A DNA stretch of 64,000 nt, taken from contig JADCHQ010000024.1 of NCBI GenBank assembly GCA_020248405.1, positions 124,001 to 188,000 on the forward strand, given 5' to 3'. Made by a program: the position numbers and the translations under genes. Shown here piece by piece: positions 38,506-48,303 of the stretch (position 1 is the first letter of the stretch; the number at the start of each line of letters is the position of its first letter). Below the pieces are notes generated by a model. It was not told the DNA's origin, did not search any database, and was given only the letters and a program-made list of their open reading frames with translations. Source of the stretch: Rhodocyclaceae bacterium (GTDB taxonomy: Bacteria; Pseudomonadota; Gammaproteobacteria; Burkholderiales; Ga0077523).

Positions 38506-39111
38506 TTGGCTGTCGTGCCCGACCCCCTCGACGAGGCCAAGCGGGCGCTGCGCGCCAGGGTGCTGGAAGCCCGCGACGCACTGGCACAGGCGGTGCGCGA
38601 GCAGGCCAGTGCCGCCATCACCCGCCGGCTGCTGGCACTGCCGGCTTTCGAAACTGCAGGTGCGGTGTTGTCCTACGCCGGGTTCGGCTCCGAGTTCGAC
38701 ACCAGCGCCTTCAACGCCGCAGTGCTGACGGCCGGCAAGGCGCTGCTGCTGCCGCGTGTGGACCGTGCCCGGCGCGGGCTGCGGCTACACCGGGTGCGCG
38801 ATCCCCACACCGATCTGCTGCCGGGCCTCTGGGGCATCCGCGAGCCCGATCCCGCACGATGCGCCGAGACCTTGGCGGAGACCGCGGGATTGATCCTGGT
38901 GCCTGGCGTGGCCTTCGATGCGGGCGGCGGACGGCTGGGCTATGGCGGGGGCTTCTACGACCGTTTGCTCCCAGGCGCCGCGCTCACCGCGTCCCTGGCG
39001 GCTGCGGCGTTCGAGGTTCAGGTGGTGGAGGCCGTGCCCATGGGTCCGCTGGACCGTCGCGTGGAGCTGTTGCTCACCGAAGCGCGGGCACTTTCGACAC
39101 GATCAGGCTGA
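38506..39111 (+). CDS. fau: 5-formyltetrahydrofolate cyclo-ligase
   Basis: The 201-residue enzyme converts 5-formyl-THF to 5,10-methenyl-THF with ATP. Motifs are EAKRALRARVLEARDAL at the N-terminus, and VPGVAFDAGGGRLGYGGGFYDRLL for folate and Mg-ATP binding. A TTG at 38506 or a GTG at 38515 could start it; both lack a strong SD. Its last 38 bases overlap the 3' end of the convergent waaA. Confidence 0.88.
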   Translation: MAVVPDPLDEAKRALRARVLEARDALAQAVREQASAAITRRLLALPAFETAGAVLSYAGFGSEFDTSAFNAAVLTAGKALLLPRVDRARRGLRLHRVRDPHTDLLPGLWGIREPDPARCAETLAETAGLILVPGVAFDAGGGRLGYGGGFYDRLLPGAALTASLAAAAFEVQVVEAVPMGPLDRRVELLLTEARALSTRSG

Positions 39112-40354
39112 GGGTGCGCGCAGTGGCGCCGCCATGGGCGGCAGCGAAGGCAAGCGCTGCCTCGCCCATGCGCGCCCGCGCCGCGGCGTCGGTGAGCAGT
39201 TGATGCGCTGCATCGGCGAGTTCGGCCGGATCGTGCACCACGCGCGCCGCGCCCGATTCCACCGCCAAGCGGCTCGCATCGGCAAAGTTGAAGGTGTGGG
39301 GACCGGTGAGCACAGGGCAGCCGGTGGCAGCTGCCTCGATCAGGTTCTGGCCACCCAGGGGCACCAGGCTGCCGCCCACGAAGGCCACATCGCTTGAAGC
39401 GTAGTAGGCGAACATTTCTCCCATGCTGTCGCCAAGCACAACCGCCACACCTTCGGGGACGGGACCGTCCGCGCTGCGGCGCACGCAGCGCCAGCCGCGC
39501 GCCAGCACCAGCTTCTCCACCTCGTCAAATCGTTGCGGATGGCGCGGCACCAGCACCAGCAGCGCCCGCGGCACCCCCAGTGCCGCGAAGGCGTCCAGTA
39601 CCAGCGGCTCCTCGCCCTCGCGGGTGCTGGCCGCCAGCAGCACCGGCCGCGCGGCGCCGTATTGCTCCCGTAACCGGGCGCCGAGCGCGAGCAGGGCAGG
39701 CGGTGGGATCACGTCGAACTTCAGGTTGCCGGTCACCTCGGGCGCCCGTGCGCCGAGGGATTGGAGCCGGGTCGCGTCGGCAGATGTCTGGGCTGCCACC
39801 CCGGCAAGGGAGTGCAGGGCCGTGGCCGTGAGATGTGCGAGGCGCGCGTAACCGCGGGCCGAGCGTTCCGACAGCCGCGCGTTCACGAGCAGCAAGGGTA
39901 CCGACCGTCTCTGGCAGGCTGCGGCGAGGTTGAACCAGATCTCGGTTTCCATAAGCACGCCCGCCACGGGGCGGTAGTGTTCGAGGAAGGCGTTCACCGC
40001 GAAGGGCAGATCCCAAGGTAGGTAGGCGCGCAGCACCCGTCCTCCAAACAGCTGCTTGCCCATGGCGCGCCCGGTGGGCGTGGTGTGGGTGAGCAGAATG
40101 CGATGCCCGGGATAGCGCGCCAACAGGCCCTCCAGCAGCGGCGCCGCAGCGCGTGTCTCGCCTACCGAGACAGCATGTATCCAGATGAGCGGCTGCTGCG
40201 GCGCGGCTGTGTCGGACGGCGGACTGGCGTAGAGCCCCAGGCGCTCGCCCACATGGCGCAGGTACTCCGGTTGCCGCCGGGCCCTCCATGCCAGGTGCAA
40301 CAACGCCACCGGAAGGAACGCAAACAATGCCAGGGTGTATAGCGCGCGTCTCAC
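39074..40354 (-). CDS. waaA: 3-deoxy-D-manno-octulosonic acid (Kdo) transferase
   Basis: The 426-residue GT30 enzyme adds Kdo to lipid A precursor. It has an N-terminal membrane anchor (LYTLALFAFLPVALLHLAW), then WIHAVSVGETRAAAPL with the catalytic Glu, GVLMETEIWFNLAAAC, and a C-terminal EPLVLDAFAAL and GGSLVPLGGQNLIE GT-B donor site. Whether it adds one or two Kdo residues cannot be told. waaC lies 37 bases upstream on the same strand. Confidence 0.95.
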   Translation of the reverse strand: MRRALYTLALFAFLPVALLHLAWRARRQPEYLRHVGERLGLYASPPSDTAAPQQPLIWIHAVSVGETRAAAPLLEGLLARYPGHRILLTHTTPTGRAMGKQLFGGRVLRAYLPWDLPFAVNAFLEHYRPVAGVLMETEIWFNLAAACQRRSVPLLLVNARLSERSARGYARLAHLTATALHSLAGVAAQTSADATRLQSLGARAPEVTGNLKFDVIPPPALLALGARLREQYGAARPVLLAASTREGEEPLVLDAFAALGVPRALLVLVPRHPQRFDEVEKLVLARGWRCVRRSADGPVPEGVAVVLGDSMGEMFAYYASSDVAFVGGSLVPLGGQNLIEAAATGCPVLTGPHTFNFADASRLAVESGAARVVHDPAELADAAHQLLTDAAARARMGEAALAFAAAHGGATARTLSLIVSKVPALR

Positions 40355-40391
40355 GGGGCTTGCCTGCCCGGGCCGCGTTCATGAAACCGCC

Positions 40392-41420
40392 TCACACCAC
40401 GACCCCGACGCGCCGTATTGCCGAGATCACCGCCGCCGGCGACGGCGCGCCGCGCCCGTCGCCTACGTTGCAGGCCCAGGGGCCGGCCAGAACGCCCGTG
40501 GCCTCGGGGTTCGTGCTCACGTACAGGCCCACCGTGGGGCGCCCGAGCGCCGCCGCCAGGTGGGTGAGCCCCGTGTCCACGCCAACCACCAGCGCGGCGC
40601 GCCCCAGAAGGCCGGCCATGGTCCGTAGCCCGAGTCTTGGCGGTACCCGCGCCGCGGCGAGGCCGGCGGCCAGAGCCTCGCTGCGGGTGCCCTCGGCGGC
40701 GTTTCCCCACGGAAGCACGCAGGCCATGCCGCGGCTGGCGAGATGCTCGATCAGTTTCTTCCAGCGGGGGAAGGGCCACGTCTTGGCCTCGGCGCTGCTG
40801 GCGTGCAGCAGCACGGCGAAAGGTTCAGGCGGCAGCCACGCGTGCCGCTGCGCGGGGCCTAGCCAGGGCCGGTCAGGGTCGGGCGGCGAGTCGTCTTCGT
40901 GCGCCGCAGGAGGGAAGGGCGGCACGGCAATGCCGTAGTCGAGCGGATCCGCTGCGGTGTAGTTCAGCGCCAGGGCTGCCAGCTCGCGGTTGCGCACCAC
41001 CGCATGTCGGCCCCACGGCACGGTGTGCACGTGGTCGTAGGCCCAAGCGAGGGGCTCGCGGGAACTGCGCCAGTCGAGCCCATGCCGGACACCGGGCACC
41101 AGCCGCGCAAGTAAAGCGCTCTTCAGCAACCCCTGGGTGTCTATGACCACGTCGTAGGCGCCCGCGCGCAGGATTCGGCGCAGGGCGCCGATCTCGTGCC
41201 AGGCAGCTGCGCCCAGCAACCCGCGCCGCCAGCGCCGCAGCGCGCAGGGGATCACGCGCCGCAACCCGTGCCGGCTGAGGCCCGGGATGGCCGCGAAGGA
41301 TTCCTCCACCACCCAGTCCACTATCGCGCCAGGCATGGCGCGGCGGATGTCGGCCACCACGGGAAGATTGTGGACCACATCCCCCAGGGAGGAGGTCTTG
41401 ACAAGCAGGATGGTGGTCAC
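40392..41420 (-). CDS. waaC: LPS heptosyltransferase I
   Basis: The 342-residue GT9 enzyme adds the first L,D-heptose to Kdo. The N-terminus LLVKTSSLGDVVHNLPVVADI and the D-T-G-L-T-H-L-A-A-A segment VVGVDTGLTHLAAALG are diagnostic for WaaC. It precedes waaA in the same direction, forming the inner-core pair. Divergent gmd begins 91 bases away. Confidence 0.95.
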   Translation of the reverse strand: MTTILLVKTSSLGDVVHNLPVVADIRRAMPGAIVDWVVEESFAAIPGLSRHGLRRVIPCALRRWRRGLLGAAAWHEIGALRRILRAGAYDVVIDTQGLLKSALLARLVPGVRHGLDWRSSREPLAWAYDHVHTVPWGRHAVVRNRELAALALNYTAADPLDYGIAVPPFPPAAHEDDSPPDPDRPWLGPAQRHAWLPPEPFAVLLHASSAEAKTWPFPRWKKLIEHLASRGMACVLPWGNAAEGTRSEALAAGLAAARVPPRLGLRTMAGLLGRAALVVGVDTGLTHLAAALGRPTVGLYVSTNPEATGVLAGPWACNVGDGRGAPSPAAVISAIRRVGVVV

Positions 41421-41452
41421 GGGAGCGGCTCACATGCCGCGGTCGCGGCAGG

Positions 41453-41473
41453 AGCCCGAATTATAATCGGGCT
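41453..41473. promoter_or_regulatory. -10 element of gmd inside a 21-bp inverted repeat
   Basis: TATAAT at 41462-41467 lies within AGCCCGA-ATTATAA-TCGGGCT, whose 7-base arms are perfect complements. A -35 match is poor. Transcription toward gmd would start near 41474, giving a leader of about 38 bases. The symmetric arms could be an operator for a dimeric regulator. Confidence 0.6.
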
Positions 41474-41511
41474 ACTTCAATAAACCTCATCTGGATCTCC
41501 TTGCGCCCGTC

Positions 41512-42597
41512 ATGACCAAGACCGCTCTCGTCACCGGCATTACCGGACAGGACGGCGCGTACCTCGCCGAATTCCTGCTCGCCAAGGGCTATGTGGTGCA
41601 CGGCATCAAGCGGCGCGCCTCGTTGTTCAACACCGACCGTATCGATCACCTCTACCAGGATCCGCACCTCAGCCACCGCCGGTTCATTCTCCACTACGGC
41701 GACATGACGGATTCGTCCAGCCTGGTGCGCATCATCCAGCAGGTGCAGCCCGACGAAATCTACAACCTGGCCGCCCAGAGCCACGTGGCGGTGAGTTTCG
41801 AGGAGCCTGAGTTCACGGCTAACTCCGACGCCCTGGGAGTGCTGCGGCTGCTGGAGGCCATGCGCATTCTCGGGCTGGAGAAGAAGTGCCGCTTCTACCA
41901 GGCATCCACCTCCGAGTTGTACGGGCTGGTGCAGGAGATCCCGCAGAAAGAAACCACCCCCTTCTATCCTCGCAGTCCCTACGGTGTGGCCAAGCTGTAC
42001 GGATACTGGATCACCGTGAACTACCGCGAGGCCTACGGGATGTATGCCTGCAACGGCATCCTGTTCAACCACGAGTCACCGGTGCGTGGCGAGACCTTCG
42101 TCACGCGCAAGATCACCCGCGCCCTGGCTCGCATCAAGCTGGGGCTGCAGGACACCCTCTTCCTGGGCAATCTGGACGCCAAGCGCGATTGGGGCCACGC
42201 CCGCGACTACGTGGAGGCCATGTGGCTCATGTTGCAGCAGGACGTGGCCGAGGACTTCGTCATCGCCACGGGCGAGCAACACAGCGTGCGCGATTTCGTG
42301 GATGCCGCCGCGGCGGAGCTGGGCATGAGCATCGCATGGCGGGGCGAGGGCGTGCAGGAGCAAGGCTTCAATGCGGCCGGCAAGTGCGTCGTGGCGGTGG
42401 ACCCGCGCTACTTTCGGCCTGCCGAGGTGGAGACGCTCCTGGGTGATCCGTCCAAGGCGCGGGCCAAGCTGGGATGGAAGCCGAAGGTGAGCTTCCGCGA
42501 GTTGGTGGCCGAGATGGTGCGCGAGGACCTCAAGGCCGCCGAGCGCGACGAGCTGGTGAAGAGGCACGGGTTCCCGGCCTATGACCATCACGAGTGA
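41512..42597 (+). CDS. gmd: GDP-mannose 4,6-dehydratase
   Basis: The 361-residue short-chain dehydrogenase converts GDP-mannose to GDP-4-keto-6-deoxymannose. It has the NAD(P)-binding [14 protein letters not shown], the NLAAQSHV segment, the catalytic [10 protein letters not shown], and [16 protein letters not shown]. The last normally reads ESPRRGE, so Val replaces an Arg here. It is followed immediately by fcl, making GDP-L-fucose (or a related 6-deoxyhexose) for O-antigen. Confidence 0.96.
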   Translation: MTKTALVTGITGQDGAYLAEFLLAKGYVVHGIKRRASLFNTDRIDHLYQDPHLSHRRFILHYGDMTDSSSLVRIIQQVQPDEIYNLAAQSHVAVSFEEPEFTANSDALGVLRLLEAMRILGLEKKCRFYQASTSELYGLVQEIPQKETTPFYPRSPYGVAKLYGYWITVNYREAYGMYACNGILFNHESPVRGETFVTRKITRALARIKLGLQDTLFLGNLDAKRDWGHARDYVEAMWLMLQQDVAEDFVIATGEQHSVRDFVDAAAAELGMSIAWRGEGVQEQGFNAAGKCVVAVDPRYFRPAEVETLLGDPSKARAKLGWKPKVSFRELVAEMVREDLKAAERDELVKRHGFPAYDHHE

Positions 42598-42617
42598 GTA
42601 CGGGGAACTCTGCTGCC

Positions 42618-43601
42618 ATGACGCCTGAGACCCGCATCCATGTGGCGGGCCATCGCGGGCTGGTGGGTTCGGCTCTGGTGCGTCGTCTGCGGGCCCGGGG
42701 TTTTTGCAATCTTCTACTGCGAAGTCACGCCGAACTCGACCTGGCCGACGCGCCCGCCGTGCGCCGCTTCTATGCGCGCGAGAGGCCGCAAGTCGTGTTT
42801 CTGGCTGCGGCCAAGGTGGGTGGTATCCTGGCCAACAGCACCTATCCCGCGCAGTTCATCCATCACAACCTGCAGATCCAAGCCAACGTCATCGGCGAAG
42901 CGTATCGGGCTGGTGTGCAGCGTCTGCTGTTCCTGGGCTCCTCGTGTATTTACCCGCGCGACTGTCCGCAGCCGATTCGCGAGGAGTACCTGCTCACCGG
43001 TCCGCTGGAGGCAACAAACCGCCCTTACGCCATCGCCAAGATCGCCGGTATCGAGACCTGTTGGGCCTTCAATCGCGAGTACGGCACGCGCTATCTGTCT
43101 GTCATGCCCACCAACCTGTATGGCCCGGGGGACAGCTATGACCTGCACAATAGCCACGTGCTGCCAGCGCTGATCCGCAAGATGCACGAGGCCCGGCTCT
43201 CCGACTTCCCAGAGGTGGTGGTGTGGGGCACGGGGACGCCGCGGCGCGAGTTTCTGTACTCCGACGATATGGCGGACGCATGCATCCATCTCATGACCCT
43301 GCCGGACGGCGAATACGATGCCATTCTCGCCCGGTACGCCCCGCCGCTCATCAACGTGGGCTGCGGGGAGGATGTGACCATCCGCGAGCTTGCGGAAACG
43401 GTTGCGCGGGTGGTCGGATTCACCGGAAGGCTCATGTTCGATGCCGGCAAGCCTGACGGGACGCCGCGCAAACTCCTGGACGTGTCGCGGATGTCGAAGC
43501 TGGGGTGGCGTCCGACGATGAGTCTGGATTCGGGCATTGGCGAGGCGTACCGCGACTACCTGGCCTCGGCGGCGGGCCAATCTCTCGCGGCGGACCGATG
43601 A
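42618..43601 (+). CDS. fcl: GDP-L-fucose synthase
   Basis: The 327-residue epimerase/reductase acts on the gmd product to give GDP-L-fucose. Family motifs are [44 protein letters not shown] and catalytic [12 protein letters not shown]. The ATG at 42618 was preferred because homologues begin just before HVAGHRG and GGGGAA lies 10 bases upstream. A GTG at 42594 overlapping the gmd stop is possible. No fucosyltransferase can be named in this window. Confidence 0.94.
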   Translation: MTPETRIHVAGHRGLVGSALVRRLRARGFCNLLLRSHAELDLADAPAVRRFYARERPQVVFLAAAKVGGILANSTYPAQFIHHNLQIQANVIGEAYRAGVQRLLFLGSSCIYPRDCPQPIREEYLLTGPLEATNRPYAIAKIAGIETCWAFNREYGTRYLSVMPTNLYGPGDSYDLHNSHVLPALIRKMHEARLSDFPEVVVWGTGTPRREFLYSDDMADACIHLMTLPDGEYDAILARYAPPLINVGCGEDVTIRELAETVARVVGFTGRLMFDAGKPDGTPRKLLDVSRMSKLGWRPTMSLDSGIGEAYRDYLASAAGQSLAADR

Positions 43602-43680
43602 GGCGCCGACTGAAGCGCTGGCGGGTTGCCGCGCCTCGGGTAAGTGGCGCAGAGCCGTGCGGTTTCGTTGGCGCCGGCCG

Positions 43681-44622
43681 GTGATCCTGGTAACTGGCGC
43701 GCGGGGCTTCGTGGGCCGCGAACTCCTGGCGCGTCTGGAGCAACTGGGCGTGCCATCGCGCCTGGCGCTGCGGCGTTCCGATGGGCAGCCTGGACGGGTG
43801 GCGGTGGTCGGGGAGCTGGGCCCGGACACCGACTGGCGCGAGGCGCTGGAGGGTTGCACCGCCGTGGTGCACCTCGCCGCCCGAGTGCATGTGATGCGCG
43901 AGACCGGGAGCAACTCGCTGGCCGCTTTTCGTTCCGTCAACACGGCGGCGACCGAGCAACTCGCCCGCCAGGCTGCGGCTGCCGGCGTCGAGCGGTTCAT
44001 GTTCTTGAGCACAGTCAAGGTTCATGGCGAGTTCAGCGGCGACGAGGTATTCACTGAGCGGGATCCTCCGGCGCCTCGGGGTGGCTACGCCCTCAGCAAA
44101 TGGGAGGCCGAGTGCGCCCTGAGCCGGGTGGCGGCCGCGACGGGGTTGGCCGTCACGGTACTGCGCCCGCCGCTTGTGTACGGGCGGGGCGCGGCTGGCA
44201 ACTTCGCGACCCTCGCCGCCGCTCTGCGTCGCGGTCTGCCCCTGCCATTGGCATCCATCCGCAATCGCCGCAGTCTGGTTTATGTGGGTAATCTTGTGGA
44301 CGCGATCCTCGCCTGCTTGAACAGACCGGCCGCGGCAGGGCGGACTTTCCTGGTGAGCGATGGAGAGGATCTTTCCACGCCGGAACTGTTGCGTCGCTGC
44401 GCTCGGGCGATGGGTACGAAAGCGCGTCTGTGGCCGTGTCCGGTTTCGCTGCTGCGGACCGCGGCTGTGCTGACTGGGCAGCGAGCTTTTCTTGAACGAC
44501 TGGCGGGTTCGCTCGCGGTGGATGCCTCTGCTCTGACGGCGGCCCTCGATTGGCGCGCACCCTTTTCGGTGGACGAGGGCATGGCGCGCGCACTGTCCAC
44601 GCCGGCCCCAGGCGATCTATAA
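43681..44622 (+). CDS. NAD-dependent epimerase/reductase, WbpV-like
   Basis: The 313-residue extended SDR has ILVTGARGFVGRELLARL, VVHLAARVHVM, FLSTVKVHGE and catalytic YALSKWEAE. The next two genes are WbpL-like and WbpM-like. By analogy with Pseudomonas O-antigen loci it probably reduces the 4-keto intermediate made by WbpM to UDP-QuiNAc or UDP-FucNAc. A GTG at 43681 gives the family start; another GTG at 43657 would add eight basic residues. Confidence 0.8.
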   Translation: MILVTGARGFVGRELLARLEQLGVPSRLALRRSDGQPGRVAVVGELGPDTDWREALEGCTAVVHLAARVHVMRETGSNSLAAFRSVNTAATEQLARQAAAAGVERFMFLSTVKVHGEFSGDEVFTERDPPAPRGGYALSKWEAECALSRVAAATGLAVTVLRPPLVYGRGAAGNFATLAAALRRGLPLPLASIRNRRSLVYVGNLVDAILACLNRPAAAGRTFLVSDGEDLSTPELLRRCARAMGTKARLWPCPVSLLRTAAVLTGQRAFLERLAGSLAVDASALTAALDWRAPFSVDEGMARALSTPAPGDL

Positions 44623-44663
44623 GCGCACGCGCGGCAGGCCTCGGCGAGCCGACCCCCCAATCC

Positions 44664-45656
44664 ATGGCACCCTCGGCTCTGCTCGCCCCTCTCACGGCTT
44701 TCCTGCTCAGTCACCTGGCGCTGCGGGTGCTCTTATCGGCGCGCGGCCGCGGGCTGCTGCTTGATCAGCCCAATGAGCGTTCATTGCACACACGGCCTGT
44801 GCCTCGCAGCGGAGGGATCGCTATCGTGACCGGGGTGCTGGCGGCCGCCGTCTGGGTGCGGTCGCCGCTGCCGCTCGTGGGAGGTGTGGCTGCGCTGCTG
44901 ACCTTGTCTCTGCTCGACGACTGGCGTTCACTTCCGTCGGGATTGCGATTGGTGGTTCATCTCGGAGTGTGCGGCGCGTTTTGCACGAGCGCCCTGTCCC
45001 ATTTGCCATGGCCGTGGTGGATCCTGCTGGCGCTCGCGCTCGGATGGATGACGAACCTCTACAACTTCATGGACGGGTCGGACGGACTCGCCGGGGGAAT
45101 GGCCGTGGTAGGTTTCGGTGCGTGTGCCATCGCAGCGAGCCTCGGCGGCGACAGCGCGCTTGGCTGGTGGTGCGCTTCGGTCGCGGCATCGTCGTTGGCA
45201 TTCCTTCTGGTCAATTTTCCGCCCGCCCGCATTTTCATGGGCGATTCGGGATCTGTGCCGCTTGGGTTCCTCGCTGGTGCCGTTGGCTTGCTTGGGTGGC
45301 GCGACGGGCAGTGGCCATGGTGGTTCCCGTTGGCAGTGTTTGCCCCTTTTGTGGCGGATGCAAGCATCACGCTTCTGCGCCGTGCGCTGCGGCGAGAGCG
45401 CCTGTGGCAAGCCCACCGTGACCACTATTACCAGCGTCTCATCCTTCTGGGCTGGAGCCACCATCGAACGGCGATTGCCGAATATGCCCTGATGGCAGCT
45501 TGTGCAGCGGGGGCGTTGCTGGCACTTGGAAGGCCGCCAGAGGTGCAGGCCATGCTGCTGGCGCCGCCGGCCGTGCTGTTGCTGGGGGGCATGGTGGCGG
45601 TGGATCGCGCGTGGGCGCAGCGACGCCCGTGCGCCCAGCCGGAACGGGCGGCATGA
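44664..45656 (+). CDS. Undecaprenyl-phosphate sugar-1-phosphate transferase, WbpL/WecA-like
   Basis: The 330-residue polytopic membrane protein of GT family 4 (MraY/WecA superfamily) has NERSLHTRPVPRSGGIAI at the cytoplasmic loop, LLDDWRSLPSGLRL and NLYNFMDGSDGLAGGM with catalytic Asps, and FMGDSGSVPLGFL. It would load the first O-antigen sugar phosphate onto undecaprenyl phosphate. About ten hydrophobic segments are visible. It overlaps the WbpM-like gene by ATGA. Confidence 0.9.
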   Translation: MAPSALLAPLTAFLLSHLALRVLLSARGRGLLLDQPNERSLHTRPVPRSGGIAIVTGVLAAAVWVRSPLPLVGGVAALLTLSLLDDWRSLPSGLRLVVHLGVCGAFCTSALSHLPWPWWILLALALGWMTNLYNFMDGSDGLAGGMAVVGFGACAIAASLGGDSALGWWCASVAASSLAFLLVNFPPARIFMGDSGSVPLGFLAGAVGLLGWRDGQWPWWFPLAVFAPFVADASITLLRRALRRERLWQAHRDHYYQRLILLGWSHHRTAIAEYALMAACAAGALLALGRPPEVQAMLLAPPAVLLLGGMVAVDRAWAQRRPCAQPERAA

Positions 45657-47533
45657 AGCTTCCTGCGCATGCCCGAGTCGCGCTGGCTATGCTGCACGAC
45701 GTCGCCGCCTCGGGCTTGGCCTGGGTGACGGCTTTCTGGCTTCGTTTCAACCTGGACATCCCGCCGGCCTTTGCCGAGGCGATGGTGCGCACCGTCTTCG
45801 TGGTGATGGCGGTACAGGGTCTGTTGTTCTGGTTTTCCGGTCTCTATCGCGGCCTCTGGCGTTACGCCAGCCTGCATGACATACGCCTGATCGTGCTGTC
45901 CGTGGCGGTTGCCGCGCTGGTGGCGCCAGCCGCGCTGTTGCTGGCGGGCTTGACTGCGGAGGTGCCGCGCTCCGTGTTCATCCTGCAGCCCGTGCTGCTG
46001 TTGGTCATCATGGGCGGAAGCCGGCTGGCCTACCGGGCATGGAAGGAGGGGCGTCTTGCATCCCTGGCGAGCATCGGCGGCGAGCCCGTTTTCATCCTTG
46101 GCGCCGGTGCGGCCGCCGACAAGCTGATCCGCGAGATCGCGCCCAGCCCGCAATGGCGCCTGGTGGGCCTTCTGGATGACAACCGCGCCAAGCAGGGCCG
46201 CAGCCTGCATGGCATCCCGGTGCTGGGGGCCCTTCACGAGGTGGCTGATCTGGCCGCGCAGCGTGAGGTAACCCACGTCATAGTGGCCATGCCGGGCGTG
46301 TCGCACAACGTGCGCCGCCGTGCGGTGAAGCTCGCCAGCGACGCGGGGCTCAAGGTGATGACCGTGCCTTCCTTTGACGACATTGCGTCGGGGCGGGTGC
46401 GGCTCGGGCAACTGCGCGGCGTGGAACTGGACGACCTCCTTGGCCGCGACCCCGTGGTGCTGGACGACTCCGGCCTGCGCCAATTGATCGAGAACCGCGT
46501 GGTGATGGTGACCGGGGCGGGCGGCTCCATCGGCTCGGAGCTGTGCCGGCAGGTGGCGCGTTTTCGTCCCGCGCGGCTGGTTCTGTTCGAGGCATCGGAG
46601 TACGCCCTGTACCGCATCGAGGAGGAATTGGGCGGCCGCTTAACGCCCACCGTGGCCCTGGTGGGGGACGTGAAGGATGGTGCACGGGTGATGGAAGTGA
46701 TGACCCGTGAGCGTCCGCATGTGGTGCTGCACGCCGCCGCCTACAAGCACGTGCCGCTCATGGAAACCGACAACGCGTGGCAGGCGCTGCGCAACAACGT
46801 GCTGGGCACGCTTACGGTGGCGCGGGCGGCCGTGGCCGCCGGGGCCGCCGAGTTCGTTCTGGTATCCACCGACAAGGCGGTCAATCCGGTCAACGTCATG
46901 GGGGCGAGCAAGCGGCTGGCCGAGATGGTCTGCCAGGTGCTTCAGGCAGGTGCCGCCGACACGCGCTTCGTTACCGTGAGATTCGGTAACGTGCTGGGCA
47001 GCAATGGCAGCGTGATCCCGAAGTTCCGCGAGCAGATTCGCCGGGGCGGACCCGTCACCGTGACCCATCCCGAGATCACGCGCTATTTCATGTCCATTCC
47101 CGAGGCGGCGCAGCTGGTGCTTCAGGCGGCCCTCATGGGCCGCGGAGGCGAAATCTTCGTGCTCGATATGGGCGAACCGGTGAAGATCGCCGACCTCGCC
47201 CGGGAGCTGATCCGTCTGTCCGGTCCCGCCGCCGCAGGGGTGCGGATCGAGTTCACGGGCCTTAGAAGCGGCGAGAAGCTCTATGAGGAGCTGCTGGCCG
47301 ATGGCGAAGCCACGTTGCCTACGCCGCACCCGAAGCTGCGCATTGCGCGGGCCGCCGGCGTGGACACCCGTGAATGGCTCGCGCTGGTGCGCGAGTGGCT
47401 CGAAGGGCCGGCTCCGGCAGACGATGATGCGGTTAGAGCCGCGCTGGCGAGGTGGGTCCCTGAGTACCGGCCCGCGCCTGTGGTACCTGCGCCGGCAGCT
47501 CCTGCCCTGCCGGCGAGCGCGGGAGCTTCGTGA
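45653..47533 (+). CDS. UDP-GlcNAc 4,6-dehydratase, WbpM-like
   Basis: The 626-residue membrane protein has four N-terminal membrane helices and a first nucleotide-binding module (EPVFILGAGAAADKLIRE). A catalytic SDR domain follows (VVMVTGAGGSIGSELCRQV; HAAAYKHVPLME; VSTDKAVNPVNVMGASKR). The Met-x3-Lys replaces the classical Tyr-x3-Lys, as in WbpM and PglF. It makes UDP-4-keto-6-deoxy-GlcNAc for N-acetylated 6-deoxy sugars. The extreme C-terminus is Pro/Ala-rich. Confidence 0.92.
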   Translation: MKLPAHARVALAMLHDVAASGLAWVTAFWLRFNLDIPPAFAEAMVRTVFVVMAVQGLLFWFSGLYRGLWRYASLHDIRLIVLSVAVAALVAPAALLLAGLTAEVPRSVFILQPVLLLVIMGGSRLAYRAWKEGRLASLASIGGEPVFILGAGAAADKLIREIAPSPQWRLVGLLDDNRAKQGRSLHGIPVLGALHEVADLAAQREVTHVIVAMPGVSHNVRRRAVKLASDAGLKVMTVPSFDDIASGRVRLGQLRGVELDDLLGRDPVVLDDSGLRQLIENRVVMVTGAGGSIGSELCRQVARFRPARLVLFEASEYALYRIEEELGGRLTPTVALVGDVKDGARVMEVMTRERPHVVLHAAAYKHVPLMETDNAWQALRNNVLGTLTVARAAVAAGAAEFVLVSTDKAVNPVNVMGASKRLAEMVCQVLQAGAADTRFVTVRFGNVLGSNGSVIPKFREQIRRGGPVTVTHPEITRYFMSIPEAAQLVLQAALMGRGGEIFVLDMGEPVKIADLARELIRLSGPAAAGVRIEFTGLRSGEKLYEELLADGEATLPTPHPKLRIARAAGVDTREWLALVREWLEGPAPADDDAVRAALARWVPEYRPAPVVPAPAAPALPASAGAS

Positions 47534-48303
47534 CCGGCCCCATGCAGCGTATCCCCGTGTCCTGCGTGATCATCACCCGAGATGCCGCTGCCCCGTTACC
47601 GGCGGCGCTCGCCTCGGTGCAGTGGTGTGAGGACGTGGTGGTGGTGGACTCGGGCAGCCGCGACGAGACCTGCGCCATCGCCGAGCGCGCAGGGGCGCGG
47701 GTCGTTCATCAGGACTGGCTGGGCTTCGGGCCCCAGAAGCGCTTCGCGGTGAGCTGCGCGCGCCATGACTGGGTGTTGTGCCTGGACGCCGATGAGCGCG
47801 TCAGCCCGGAGCTGCGCGTCGCCATGGAGCGTGCACTGGCGGCGCCTTCCCATGGCGCGTACCAGTTCGCGCGTTGTAACCGCTTTCTGGGCCGCTGGCT
47901 GCGTCACGGCGAGGGCTATCCCGACTGGTCCCTGCGCCTGTTCGACCGGCGCGAGGCGCAGTGGTCGCAAGACCCGGTGCACGAGAAGGTGCTGGCGCGG
48001 GTGCCCGTAGGCAGGCTCGCGGGCGACCTGCTGCACGAGTCGGCCGAGAGCCTGACGCGCTACCTGGAGAAGCAGAACCGCTACACCTCGCTGCAGGCGG
48101 AGGCGGCCTTCGTGGCGGGTACGCGCTTCTCGGCCGCGAAGCTCGTGCTTTCGCCGCTGATGCGTTTCGTCAAGTTCTACTTCCTGCGGCTCGGCTTTCT
48201 CGATGGCGCCGCGGGGCTGGTGCACATCGCCATCGGATGCCAGAACAGCTTTCTCAAGCACGCCAAGCTTCTGGAGCTGGAGCGGCGCGGAGGTGCCCAA
48301 TGA
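47530..48303 (+). CDS. Glycosyltransferase family 2, WaaE/KdtX-like
   Basis: The 257-residue GT-A enzyme has VSCVIITRDAAAPLP, VVVVDSGSRDETCAIAER and the DxD-type LCLDADERVSPEL. The segment RFLGRWLRHGEGYPDWSLRLF is typical of WaaE-like LPS core beta-1,4-glucosyltransferases. A GTG at 47530 overlaps the WbpM-like stop; it overlaps the next epimerase by ATGA. The exact linkage is inferred. Confidence 0.85.
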   Translation: MTGPMQRIPVSCVIITRDAAAPLPAALASVQWCEDVVVVDSGSRDETCAIAERAGARVVHQDWLGFGPQKRFAVSCARHDWVLCLDADERVSPELRVAMERALAAPSHGAYQFARCNRFLGRWLRHGEGYPDWSLRLFDRREAQWSQDPVHEKVLARVPVGRLAGDLLHESAESLTRYLEKQNRYTSLQAEAAFVAGTRFSAAKLVLSPLMRFVKFYFLRLGFLDGAAGLVHIAIGCQNSFLKHAKLLELERRGGAQ

